Below, one piece after another: positions 15,278 through 23,784 of a stretch of 64,000 bases of DNA. Position 1 is the first letter of the stretch. Every line of letters begins with the position of its first letter. The DNA is from Chitinophaga agri (GTDB lineage Bacteria > Bacteroidota > Bacteroidia > Chitinophagales > Chitinophagaceae). The stretch is from NCBI RefSeq assembly GCF_010093065.1, contig NZ_CP048113.1, positions 6,528,001-6,592,000 of the forward strand, read 5' to 3'. The notes below the pieces were generated by a model. That model had not been told where the DNA came from, did no database searches, and saw only the letters and a list, made by a program, of their open reading frames with translations. The position numbers and the translations under genes are program-made.

Positions 15278-17617
15278 ATGCTACGACGTTGTTACGCGAT
15301 ATTATTGTGCGCCACGCTGTCAGTTCCGGTGACATTGTTCGCTCAGGAGCAGAAAAGTGTGAGGGTAAGGGCTGATGAAGCTTTTGAAAGGCAGGAATAT
15401 GCAATTGCTGCATCTTTATACGGAAGACTCATTTCCAAAAAGAAAACGAAGACTTCCATAGATCTGCTGCAACGTATTGCACTCTGCAACCGTGAGATCG
15501 GTCAGTATGATGATGCTGCTTTCTGGTATGAGAAAATGGTAGAACGTCCGGATTGTCCGCCTGTGGCATTTCTGCAATATGGCGAGATACTGAAAAGTGT
15601 GGGCAAGTATGTTGAAGCAAAACAACAGATCGTCAAGTTCAAAAGTTCAAAACAGGATAGCATACGTCTCGCAAATGTGATGCTTGCCGGTTGTGACAGT
15701 GCTATTGCCTGGAAATCCGGCCGTCTGGACATGGCGATGGAAAACATCAAGGAGCTCAGCTCTTCCGGTTCGGACTATGTGAGCGGTGTGACAAGACAGG
15801 GTTTGCTCCTGGTATCCAACGGGTACCGTAAGATGACCATGAACCTGTTACCTGAACGTAATCCGGCGATTGACCCGCGTACCAATCAGCCTTACTACAA
15901 AGCGTACATCTTTAAGCAATATTCCCAGGGGGTGGCCAACACATTCGTAGAAGAAGTAGTACCGCAGTTATTAGCCCTGGTGCCTTATCACATCGGCCCT
16001 GTATGTTTCAATGCCAGAGAGGACACCATTTACGTTACACTGAACTCCTGGCAGCAGGATATCGCTAACCGCAAGAAACGCGGTCCGGTGAATGGTGAAC
16101 GTGTGATGATGGTGTTCTGGTCCGTAAAAACAGGTGACGACTGGAGACCGCTGGAGCCGGTAAGAGAGATCAACTCTCCAGGTTTTTCCACTGGTCACGT
16201 TGCACTGAGCCGTGATGGCAGGACCATGTACTTTGCTTCCAACAGGAAAGGTGGTCAGGGTAAAATGGATATCTGGTATAGCGAAAAACAGAAGAACGGC
16301 AGATGGGGTAAACCCAAGAACTGCGGTCCGGTGATCAATACACCATTTGACGAAGCATTCCCTACCTACAACGAGGATGACATGTTGTACTTCTCCAGTA
16401 AAGGGCATCCGGGGCTGGGTGGTTTCGACATCTTCCGCGCAGCAGGTAAAGGTAGTGACTTCCGTCGCCTGCAGAACCTGCGCTTCCCTTTCAACTCCGG
16501 TGGTGACGACTTAGGGTTCATCATGAAAGCAAATATGTATGAGGGCTACTTCTCCTCTAACCGTCCTGGTGGTGGTGGTAGCGATGATATCTATCGTTTC
16601 ATGGATACCCACTTCTCAGAAAGATTTAATAACGACCAGGGTATACAACCTTATAAAGAGATCGAATTGGGGATAAGTCCTAACCCGACCATCCTCGCGG
16701 ACAATCCAGCAGAACCGAAAACATCAGCACCGGCCACTGCTAAAGCGCCACAGGTTGTTTCTCCAAGACAGCCGGTGACCGCACCGATCAGTTTCCCAAG
16801 CAATGATCCGACACCGGCAAATGAAAAAACGGAGAAGGAACCGGTAGTGGTGAATCCAAGACAGCAGGTATCTGCTCCGATCAGCATCCCGTCTACGGTG
16901 ACCACTACACAGCACCCTGTTGCTGAACCGGTGGTAGCAAAAAATGATCCTGTTGCAGCACCAGTGAAAGAACCGGTATCTGAACCGGAGAAAGAACCAG
17001 CTAAAGAACCTGTTAAAACGGGTGCGCCAAGACGTGGACCTAATAAGACCACTCCAGCTAAGACACCTGCGAAAACACCGGTAAAAACAGCACCAGTAGT
17101 GGTAGCAGCTCCAGTAGTAGCACCGCCGGTAACAGAAGCTGAGCCTGAAAATCCATATACAGAGCAAACCAAACCTGCCGAACCAGTAGCCGTTACCAAA
17201 ACGGAAACTAAACCGGAAGCTAAACAGGAAGTAGTAATGGATGAAATGGATAAAGCGATCCAGAACAAAATGGAAACCATGGAGTTCTACTACGACTATA
17301 ACAGTGCGGTCCTGACCACTAAGTCAAGAAACCTGCTGGATAGGGTAGCGGTAGTACTGAACCAGTATCCTGACTGGAAACTGCAGATCCGTTCCTACAC
17401 TGACAGCCGTGGTTCTGATGCTTACAACAAAGACCTCTCTGCGCTGCGTTGTTATGCGGTGATCGAATACCTGGTAAGGAAAGGCGTGAATTCCACCCGA
17501 CTTTACTACGAGAACATCGGTAAAGATCCGAATGATCCATGCGGTAAAGGTGTGCCTTGTACGGATGAACAGTATATGAAGAGTAGACGTACTATGTTGA
17601 AAATCATTCACAAATAA
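15278..17617 (+). CDS. TPR-PD40-OmpA envelope protein (PorE-like)
   Basis: A 779-residue exported protein. It has a signal peptide (residues 1-22). TPR-like helices occupy about 25-140, and a PD40/WD40-like beta-propeller about 170-450 (ASNRKGGQGKMDIWYS, FSSKGHPGLGGFDIF, FSSNRPGGGGSDDIY). A 190-residue Pro/Lys/Glu/Ala-rich linker follows, with two related blocks around PRQPVTAPIS and PRQQVSAPIS. The OmpA domain is at 665-779 (YDYNSAVLTTKS, YTDSRGSDAYN, SALRCYAVIEYL). The OmpA domain should bind peptidoglycan while the propeller contacts the type IX machinery or its adhesin, as for PorE. It is the third gene of the adhesin module, and an intrinsic terminator follows. Confidence 0.92.
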   Translation: MLRRCYAILLCATLSVPVTLFAQEQKSVRVRADEAFERQEYAIAASLYGRLISKKKTKTSIDLLQRIALCNREIGQYDDAAFWYEKMVERPDCPPVAFLQYGEILKSVGKYVEAKQQIVKFKSSKQDSIRLANVMLAGCDSAIAWKSGRLDMAMENIKELSSSGSDYVSGVTRQGLLLVSNGYRKMTMNLLPERNPAIDPRTNQPYYKAYIFKQYSQGVANTFVEEVVPQLLALVPYHIGPVCFNAREDTIYVTLNSWQQDIANRKKRGPVNGERVMMVFWSVKTGDDWRPLEPVREINSPGFSTGHVALSRDGRTMYFASNRKGGQGKMDIWYSEKQKNGRWGKPKNCGPVINTPFDEAFPTYNEDDMLYFSSKGHPGLGGFDIFRAAGKGSDFRRLQNLRFPFNSGGDDLGFIMKANMYEGYFSSNRPGGGGSDDIYRFMDTHFSERFNNDQGIQPYKEIELGISPNPTILADNPAEPKTSAPATAKAPQVVSPRQPVTAPISFPSNDPTPANEKTEKEPVVVNPRQQVSAPISIPSTVTTTQHPVAEPVVAKNDPVAAPVKEPVSEPEKEPAKEPVKTGAPRRGPNKTTPAKTPAKTPVKTAPVVVAAPVVAPPVTEAEPENPYTEQTKPAEPVAVTKTETKPEAKQEVVMDEMDKAIQNKMETMEFYYDYNSAVLTTKSRNLLDRVAVVLNQYPDWKLQIRSYTDSRGSDAYNKDLSALRCYAVIEYLVRKGVNSTRLYYENIGKDPNDPCGKGVPCTDEQYMKSRRTMLKIIHK

Positions 17618-17929
17618 CCGAATAACACTTACAATAAGGAACGCCCTCCTGGTTTTATACCGGGAGGGCGTTCTGTTTATGGCAAAAAAAAAATACATTT
17701 GGGATAGTACCGTACCACGTTAGAAACGACACCTATATAGAGAGTCTGGAATTAGGAACCAGTAGACATTAACCATAATACCTTAAAATACCATTTACCT
17801 GTGAAAACCGGTCTTATATCTGCACGTCATTATTCAGAGAGCAAACTGATATCGTAATAAACCTGTGGCCTGGCATATAAAGCAGAAATAAACCAGTACT
17901 TCCATATCGTCTCAAAAAAACCGTTATAA
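17618..17929. other. Gene-free stretch upstream of the large chitinase gene
   Basis: After the OmpA terminator there is an A8 run, a single GGAATTAGGAACC unit (17748-17760) related to the dispersed TAGGAAT repeats, and an AT-rich leader. I could not place a promoter with confidence. Confidence 0.5.
17639..17680 (+). terminator. Hairpin terminator after the OmpA gene
   Basis: GAACGCCCTCC (17639-17649) pairs perfectly with GGAGGGCGTTC (17663-17673), with an inner GG/CC pair and an AT loop. Only a weak T-run (TGTTTAT) follows. Confidence 0.8.
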
Positions 17930-20900
17930 ATGAAAGTAAATTTTACCTTTCGTAGCGCGTTGCTTTACCATTATGTAAGGCATGCACTCCTGCTATTAGT
18001 GCTCCTGCTGGGATTGTATCCCGTTATGGCACAGGTTAGCCCGCAGGTGCCGGCTACCACTAAAAACCACACCAAGCAGGTGATAGGCTATATCACCCAG
18101 TGGGATGCCTGGAAGGACGTTGCCGGTATCGTTCCTAAAGGCGGCTATAATCAGCTGAACGTGGATTATTCGCAGTACACTATCCTTAACTTTTCTTTCT
18201 TCGGTGTAGCCAAAGATGGTTCCTTACACAGCGGGGACTTTCGTAACAAGAACATCTACCAGGTAGGCGCGGTACAGGAGCCAGGCGCACTGGTAAACGA
18301 GGATATCTATAGCAGCTGGGACATGTTCCTGCTTTACGGTGAACTCGATGCGCCCCTGTATTACATCACTGATGGTAGTTATGCCTATACCCTCGGCTAC
18401 CGTAATGAAGGTAGCGGATGGAAAAACGTCAACACCGGCAAAACCGGTGCATTCCCTTTATCTGTACCCAAACAGGGTGGCGCGCAGGGCGTGCTTGACC
18501 TGGCACATTCCAAAGGGGTAAAAGTAATGGCTTCTATCGGTGGATGGAGCATGTGTAAACACTATCCTGAAATGGCAGCAGATGCGACTAAACGCGCAAA
18601 ATTTGTTGCCGGTTGCGTGGAACTGATCAATATGGGCTTTGATGGTATCGACTTCGACTGGGAGTATCCGAACGATCCGGGTATGAACATTGAAAGATAC
18701 AGCGCTGCCGATTACACCAACTTCGCAGCACTGGTTGAAGCCGTAAGAGCAGCTATCGGCCCGAATAAACTGATCACAGCTGCATTCGCCGCTTCTCCGG
18801 CCAAACTGCAGGGATTTGACTGGGGCCGTCTTAATAATTCCATGAATTATTATAACATGATGACCTACGACTATAACGGCGGTTGGTCTAACAAAGCGGG
18901 TCATAATGCCCCCCTGTACGATTATCCGGGTGCTGAATACACTAACTTCTCTATAGATGCTACTGTAAAGGCACTGAGAGCGCTTGGTGTGAATATGTCC
19001 AAGGTAAATATCGGTGCGCCTTTCTATGGTCGTGGCGTAGTTACCTCAGGTACGGCTGCGCTGAACGCTGCAACGACAAAGCGCGCTGAAACCGTGCAGC
19101 CGGATGGGCCTATCCAGACCTGCGCTGACTACACCAACTGGGCGAAAGACCTGTGGGATGGTACGCCTAACTACAGCTACATCCTGCAGCAGACAGCTTC
19201 CGGCTGGACAGAAGGATGGGATGATGTAGCCAAGGTGCCTTACAAAACCAAAGGCAACTACTTCCTGAGCTATGATAACGAACGCTCAGTCGGAGAGAAA
19301 GCCAAATACATCAAAGATAATTCCCTGGCAGGTGTGATCATCTGGCAGGTATACGGAGATATGCTGAACATGACCAGCAGTACTGTCGCAAAAGGGAAAC
19401 TGATCTATTGCCCGAATACGACGTCACCACTGGTGAATAAGATCAATGCCGTTTTTGCGGATGGTACCACACCAGTGAACCAGCCCCCGGTTGTAAGTCT
19501 GACAGCTCCTGCTGCGAACGCTGCCTTTACTTCACCCGCCAGCATCACTGTCAGCGCTAATGCCACAGACAGCGATGGTAGTATCAGAAGAGTACAGTTC
19601 TATAATGGTACGACCAGTCTGGGTATTGATTCTGTATCTCCCTATAGCATTTCCTGGAGCAACGTTGCTGCCGGTACCTACAGCATCACTGCCGTGGCGA
19701 CCGATAACAGTGGTGCGACCACTACATCCGCCGCCGTATCAGTAACAGTGAACAATGGAACAAATCCTCCGGTAGATAACGGTAAAGTGATCGTTGGATA
19801 CTGGCAGAACTGGAACCTCGCGGCAGCTCCCTACATCCGTCTGCGTGATGTGGACAGCCGTTATAATGTGATTGAAGTAGCCTTTGGTACAACAGGCAGT
19901 GATTACTCTACTGTGAGCTTCACGCCGGAAGGCACAACCGTTGCCGACTTCAAAGCGGATATTGCCACACTCCAGTCACAGGGCAGGAAAGTACTGCTGT
20001 CACTGGGTGGTGAAACCGGCACACTGGTGATCAATACAGCCGCTAACAAGCAGTCATTCATTACAAGTATGAAGAACCTGCTGGATACTTACAACTTCGA
20101 CGGGTTTGACCTGGATATCGAAGGTGGTATCTCTTTACAGCTGAACAGTGGTGATAACAACTTCATGTCACCTACTACGCCTAAAGTGGTGAACCTGATC
20201 GCAGCCGTGAAAGAGATCATTGCCTACCGTAAAGGGCAGGGTAAAAACTGCCTGCTGACCATGGCACCTGAAACATATTATTTACAGACAGCCTATGGTT
20301 CTACTTACTCACCGCTTGTGGGTGCGTACCTGCCTATTGTCTACGGTTTACGTAACGAGTTATCCTGGATCCAGCCACAGTTATATAACACCGGTTCTGT
20401 AATGGGACTCGATAACAAAGTATACAATTCCACTACCGCTGACTTCATTGTATCTATGACAGAGATGTTGTTACAGGGTTTCCCTGTATCAGGTACCAGT
20501 CAGACGTTCCCTGCACTGCGTGAAGACCAGGTAGCTTTTGGTTTGCCTGCTGCGCCTGGTGCTGCCGGTAGTGGTTATACCACGCCTGCTGAGGTGAAGA
20601 AAGCGCTGAACTATCTGACCAAAGGACAATCTTATGGTGGTACCTATGTATTGCGTAAAGCAACTGGCTATGCTGGTCTGCGTGGTATCATGACCTGGTC
20701 AGTGAACTGGGATAAAGTGAACGGCAGTGAATTTGCTGCTAATTACTATCCCTATTTCTTCGGTACAAATCCTGGTAATCAGTCACCCGTAGTGAGCATC
20801 ACCTCACCTGCAGCCGGCACTACCTTCACAGCACCTGCAGCTATTACGATCAATGCAAGTGCTTCGGATGCAGATGGCACCATCACGAAGGTTGAGTTCT

Positions 20901-22015
20901 ACAATGGCACTACCAAATTAGGAGAGGATGCTACGTCTCCCTACACTTACAGCTGGACAAACGTAGCGGCCGGTACTTACAGTCTGAAGGCGGTTGCTAC
21001 TGACAATGGCGGTGCTGTTACAACCTCCGCTGCAGTATCAGTGACAGTGAATGGTACAGGTGGTAATACCTGCGATGGTATTGCTGCGTGGTCAGCTACT
21101 ATTGCATATACAAACGGGCAGCAGGTAGTATATAACAGTAAGGTGTATACTGCACAGTGGTGGACACAGGGCGATCAGCCCGATACACATAGCGGCGCGG
21201 GTCAGGTGTGGGTATATGTACGTGACTGTGGCGGTACCAATCCTGGCAATCAGGCGCCAGCGGTAAGCATTACAGCTCCGGCAGCTGGTACAAGCTTCAC
21301 TGCCCCTGCTACTGTAACGATCACAGCCAGTGCATCCGATGCAGATGGTACGGTCGCCAAAGTGGAATTCTACAACGGCAGTACGAAACTGGGAGAAGCG
21401 ACCGCGAGTCCATATACTTATGCCTGGACCAATGTAGCGACCGGTACTTACAGTATAACCGCGAAGGCTACAGATAATGGCGGTGCTGCTACAACGAGTG
21501 CAGCGGTGGCCGTACAGGTAGGTAGCGGCAATACAGGTAATTGTGCAGGAGTAGCTACTTATCAGACATATCCTAAAGTGTACAACCAGGGTGATAAAGT
21601 GGTCTACAACGGCATCCTGTATGAAAGTCAGTCTAACGGACTGTATAACGTAACACCGGGTACTGCTGACTGGTGGTGGAAGCCGCTGGGGGCCTGTGGG
21701 GCGGCAGCAAGAGTAGCAGCCGTGTCTCCGGTACCTGATGCAGTAGCCGACAATGGTAAACTGGTAGTATTCCCTAATCCGCTGACAGGTGCTGTTCTGA
21801 AAGTGCAGATCAATGCATTGCAGGGCGAGAAGGTGCTGATCGAGTTATGGAGTACCAGCGGCCAGGCTATTCTGCGCAAACAGGTCACAGCAGGTGCTAA
21901 AGGTCCGCAAACGATTGATCTGGATGTGTCTCAGGTACCGTCAGGTAACTGGATACTGAAGACCAGCAATCAGCAGAGTGGCCGTAAAGCTGCTGCGAAA
22001 GTAGTTCGCCTGTAA
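17930..22015 (+). CDS. Secreted two-catalytic-domain GH18 chitinase with CBM5/12 and T9SS tail
   Basis: A 1361-residue chitinase with two different catalytic modules. Order: signal peptide (1-34); GH18 domain 1 (48-510) with DGIDFDWE at 238-245, catalytic Glu245; Ig-like domain (517-611); GH18 domain 2 (617-945) with DGFDLDIE at 724-731, catalytic Glu731; Ig-like (948-1043); CBM5/12-like chitin-binding domain (1045-1101, AWSATIAYTNGQQVVYNSKVY); Ig-like (1104-1199); second CBM5/12-like domain (1203-1257); Por_Secre_tail (1277-1361, VFPNPLTGAV to the end). The layout resembles the ChiA chitinase of Flavobacterium johnsoniae, also secreted by the type IX system with two GH18 domains. It heads a run of secreted hydrolases. 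Confidence 0.95.
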   Translation: MKVNFTFRSALLYHYVRHALLLLVLLLGLYPVMAQVSPQVPATTKNHTKQVIGYITQWDAWKDVAGIVPKGGYNQLNVDYSQYTILNFSFFGVAKDGSLHSGDFRNKNIYQVGAVQEPGALVNEDIYSSWDMFLLYGELDAPLYYITDGSYAYTLGYRNEGSGWKNVNTGKTGAFPLSVPKQGGAQGVLDLAHSKGVKVMASIGGWSMCKHYPEMAADATKRAKFVAGCVELINMGFDGIDFDWEYPNDPGMNIERYSAADYTNFAALVEAVRAAIGPNKLITAAFAASPAKLQGFDWGRLNNSMNYYNMMTYDYNGGWSNKAGHNAPLYDYPGAEYTNFSIDATVKALRALGVNMSKVNIGAPFYGRGVVTSGTAALNAATTKRAETVQPDGPIQTCADYTNWAKDLWDGTPNYSYILQQTASGWTEGWDDVAKVPYKTKGNYFLSYDNERSVGEKAKYIKDNSLAGVIIWQVYGDMLNMTSSTVAKGKLIYCPNTTSPLVNKINAVFADGTTPVNQPPVVSLTAPAANAAFTSPASITVSANATDSDGSIRRVQFYNGTTSLGIDSVSPYSISWSNVAAGTYSITAVATDNSGATTTSAAVSVTVNNGTNPPVDNGKVIVGYWQNWNLAAAPYIRLRDVDSRYNVIEVAFGTTGSDYSTVSFTPEGTTVADFKADIATLQSQGRKVLLSLGGETGTLVINTAANKQSFITSMKNLLDTYNFDGFDLDIEGGISLQLNSGDNNFMSPTTPKVVNLIAAVKEIIAYRKGQGKNCLLTMAPETYYLQTAYGSTYSPLVGAYLPIVYGLRNELSWIQPQLYNTGSVMGLDNKVYNSTTADFIVSMTEMLLQGFPVSGTSQTFPALREDQVAFGLPAAPGAAGSGYTTPAEVKKALNYLTKGQSYGGTYVLRKATGYAGLRGIMTWSVNWDKVNGSEFAANYYPYFFGTNPGNQSPVVSITSPAAGTTFTAPAAITINASASDADGTITKVEFYNGTTKLGEDATSPYTYSWTNVAAGTYSLKAVATDNGGAVTTSAAVSVTVNGTGGNTCDGIAAWSATIAYTNGQQVVYNSKVYTAQWWTQGDQPDTHSGAGQVWVYVRDCGGTNPGNQAPAVSITAPAAGTSFTAPATVTITASASDADGTVAKVEFYNGSTKLGEATASPYTYAWTNVATGTYSITAKATDNGGAATTSAAVAVQVGSGNTGNCAGVATYQTYPKVYNQGDKVVYNGILYESQSNGLYNVTPGTADWWWKPLGACGAAARVAAVSPVPDAVADNGKLVVFPNPLTGAVLKVQINALQGEKVLIELWSTSGQAILRKQVTAGAKGPQTIDLDVSQVPSGNWILKTSNQQSGRKAAAKVVRL

Positions 22016-22028
22016 GAATGATCAGGAT

Positions 22029-22104
22029 TTAAGATTAGGAATTAGGAATTGGGAATTTGATTGAGTCACAAATTCTTAATTCCTAATTCCTAATTTCTGA
22101 TTTT
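22029..22104. repeat. TAGGAATT-unit hairpin (dispersed family copy 2)
   Basis: The left arm (22031-22058) carries TTAGGAATTAGGAATT and the right arm (22070-22098) its complement TTAATTCCTAATTCC, pairing over about 25 bp with a 10-nt loop. TGATTTT follows, so it may double as the terminator of the chitinase gene. Confidence 0.75.
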
Positions 22105-22158
22105 ATCGCTGCTTTATATATTATTCAAGCGCTTTTGTTGACGCTAAAATTCCAACGT

Positions 22159-23616
22159 ATGATGAAAAAATTTACACACTCTTGTCTTAAGATCTTTTTT
22201 ATGACCTGCCTGCTCCTGGCAGGAAGCATCCCTGTCTTTTCGCAGGTGGGGATATATGGTGGCGGGCCCATTTACAAAAACCGTAGTTACTCTATTAACG
22301 AACTGAGAAATTCAGGTTATACCGTTGTCGTGGTATGGACCATTCACATTGATGCCAGCGGTAATTTTAACTTCAATGCGGAGTTCCCGCTGATACAGAA
22401 CGGTACATACATTGGCGCCAGTTCCTATCCGAACTTCGTGGATGATATGGCGAGATTAAAATCAGCGCCTACTACCATTAATAGGTTAGAGTTCTGTCTT
22501 AGTGCATGGGGTTCTGCTACTTTTACCAATATTAAAAACCTGATCAATGCACAGGGCACCGGAAGTACCAGTACATTGTACAAGAACTTCCAGGCACTGC
22601 GCAATACATTCCCGATGGTAGATGCTATCGGGTTTGACGATGAAAGTGCCTATGATGTCAGCTCAGCGACCGCACTGGCGGTGATGCTGGGTAACCTTGG
22701 CTTTAAGGTGAGCCTTGTACCCTATACGAATGCCAGCTACTGGACAAGCGTTGCTACCAATACTAATAACCAGCGGCCCGGTACAGTAGATCGCGTAGAC
22801 CTGCAATGTTATGCAGGCGGTGCCGGCAATTCTCCCTGCAACTGGAACTTTGGAAGCATACCGGTGTATGCAGGACTGTGGGATGCAGAAAAAACCACCT
22901 CACAGGTACAGAGCCAGCTCAATACCTGGAAGAACAGCTGTAATGCGCGTGTTCAGGGTGGGTTTATGTGGTTGTATGACGATATAGATAACAGCCCGCA
23001 AACAGCTGCCTATGCGACCGCTATCAGGAATGTGTTTGGCGGTGGTACGTTGAGTACAGCAGCGGTTACGTTTTATCGTGACTGCAATTACGGTGGGCTG
23101 GCGATTAGTTTGCCGACAGGTGACTATACCTTATCCCGGTTACAATCCTTCGGCATCCGCAATGACGATATTTCTTCTGTAACGGTCAATAGCGGATATA
23201 GCACACGTTTATATCAGAATGACAACTATGGAGGCACCTCACTGGCGCTGACGGCCAGTAACGCATGCCTGGTGGCAGCCGGCTGGAATGACCTGGCCAG
23301 TTCACTGATCGTACGTTCCGGCAGTGGCGCAAGAGTAGCAGAAGATCCGTCTGTACAGAAAAGCATTATACCAGTCATACCTATAGCCGGGAACTTCACA
23401 CTCTATCCAAACCCTGTAGCCAGCGAACTAAGATGGCAGGCTGGCGTTGACCTGACAGGTGCACAGCTGCAGATATTTGATCTTAGTGGAAAGCTGATCA
23501 GATCTGCGCGGAATGTTGCTAACAGACTGGATGTATCGGGACTGCATACAGGTGTGTATACCCTGGTGATCCGTAGCAACGGAAGCGTTATCACACGGCA
23601 GTTTGTAAAGCAATAG
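22159..23616 (+). CDS. Secreted GH18-like protein with beta/gamma-crystallin domain and T9SS tail
   Basis: A 485-residue exported protein. The signal peptide is residues 1-29. Residues 30-300 look like a TIM barrel related to GH18: DAIGFDDE sits where DxxDxDxE is expected, but the second Asp is Gly. The conserved final Glu remains, so activity is uncertain. Residues 306-390 are a beta/gamma-crystallin domain (FYRDCNYGGLAISL) with two calcium-binding motifs of the N/D-N/D-x-x-S/T-S type (NDDISS and NDLASS). The end is a Por_Secre_tail (LYPNPVASEL). The ATG at 22159 is preferred over a TTG at 22135. It may bind or cut a chitin-related polymer, with calcium stabilising the surface domain; the substrate is unknown. 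Confidence 0.8.
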   Translation: MMKKFTHSCLKIFFMTCLLLAGSIPVFSQVGIYGGGPIYKNRSYSINELRNSGYTVVVVWTIHIDASGNFNFNAEFPLIQNGTYIGASSYPNFVDDMARLKSAPTTINRLEFCLSAWGSATFTNIKNLINAQGTGSTSTLYKNFQALRNTFPMVDAIGFDDESAYDVSSATALAVMLGNLGFKVSLVPYTNASYWTSVATNTNNQRPGTVDRVDLQCYAGGAGNSPCNWNFGSIPVYAGLWDAEKTTSQVQSQLNTWKNSCNARVQGGFMWLYDDIDNSPQTAAYATAIRNVFGGGTLSTAAVTFYRDCNYGGLAISLPTGDYTLSRLQSFGIRNDDISSVTVNSGYSTRLYQNDNYGGTSLALTASNACLVAAGWNDLASSLIVRSGSGARVAEDPSVQKSIIPVIPIAGNFTLYPNPVASELRWQAGVDLTGAQLQIFDLSGKLIRSARNVANRLDVSGLHTGVYTLVIRSNGSVITRQFVKQ

Positions 23617-23784
23617 CAATAACCATTTAATACTGATAAATCCTTTTTGCAGGTTCTGCTTTACACTTCTTGTAAAAGAAAGTACTAAGGGAAACACTTC
23701 TTTGTCTGGAGGCAATGGGCAGAACTTGCAATCTGAATCGCCGGTGTACGGCCGGTGTATTTTAAATCCCTCAAAACATACAGA

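Noticed and set aside
16651..17280. Leftward 209-codon open frame opposite the OmpA gene.
   Set aside because: It mirrors the Pro/Lys/Ala-rich linker of the real protein, giving a low-complexity Gly/Thr/Val sequence; a shadow.
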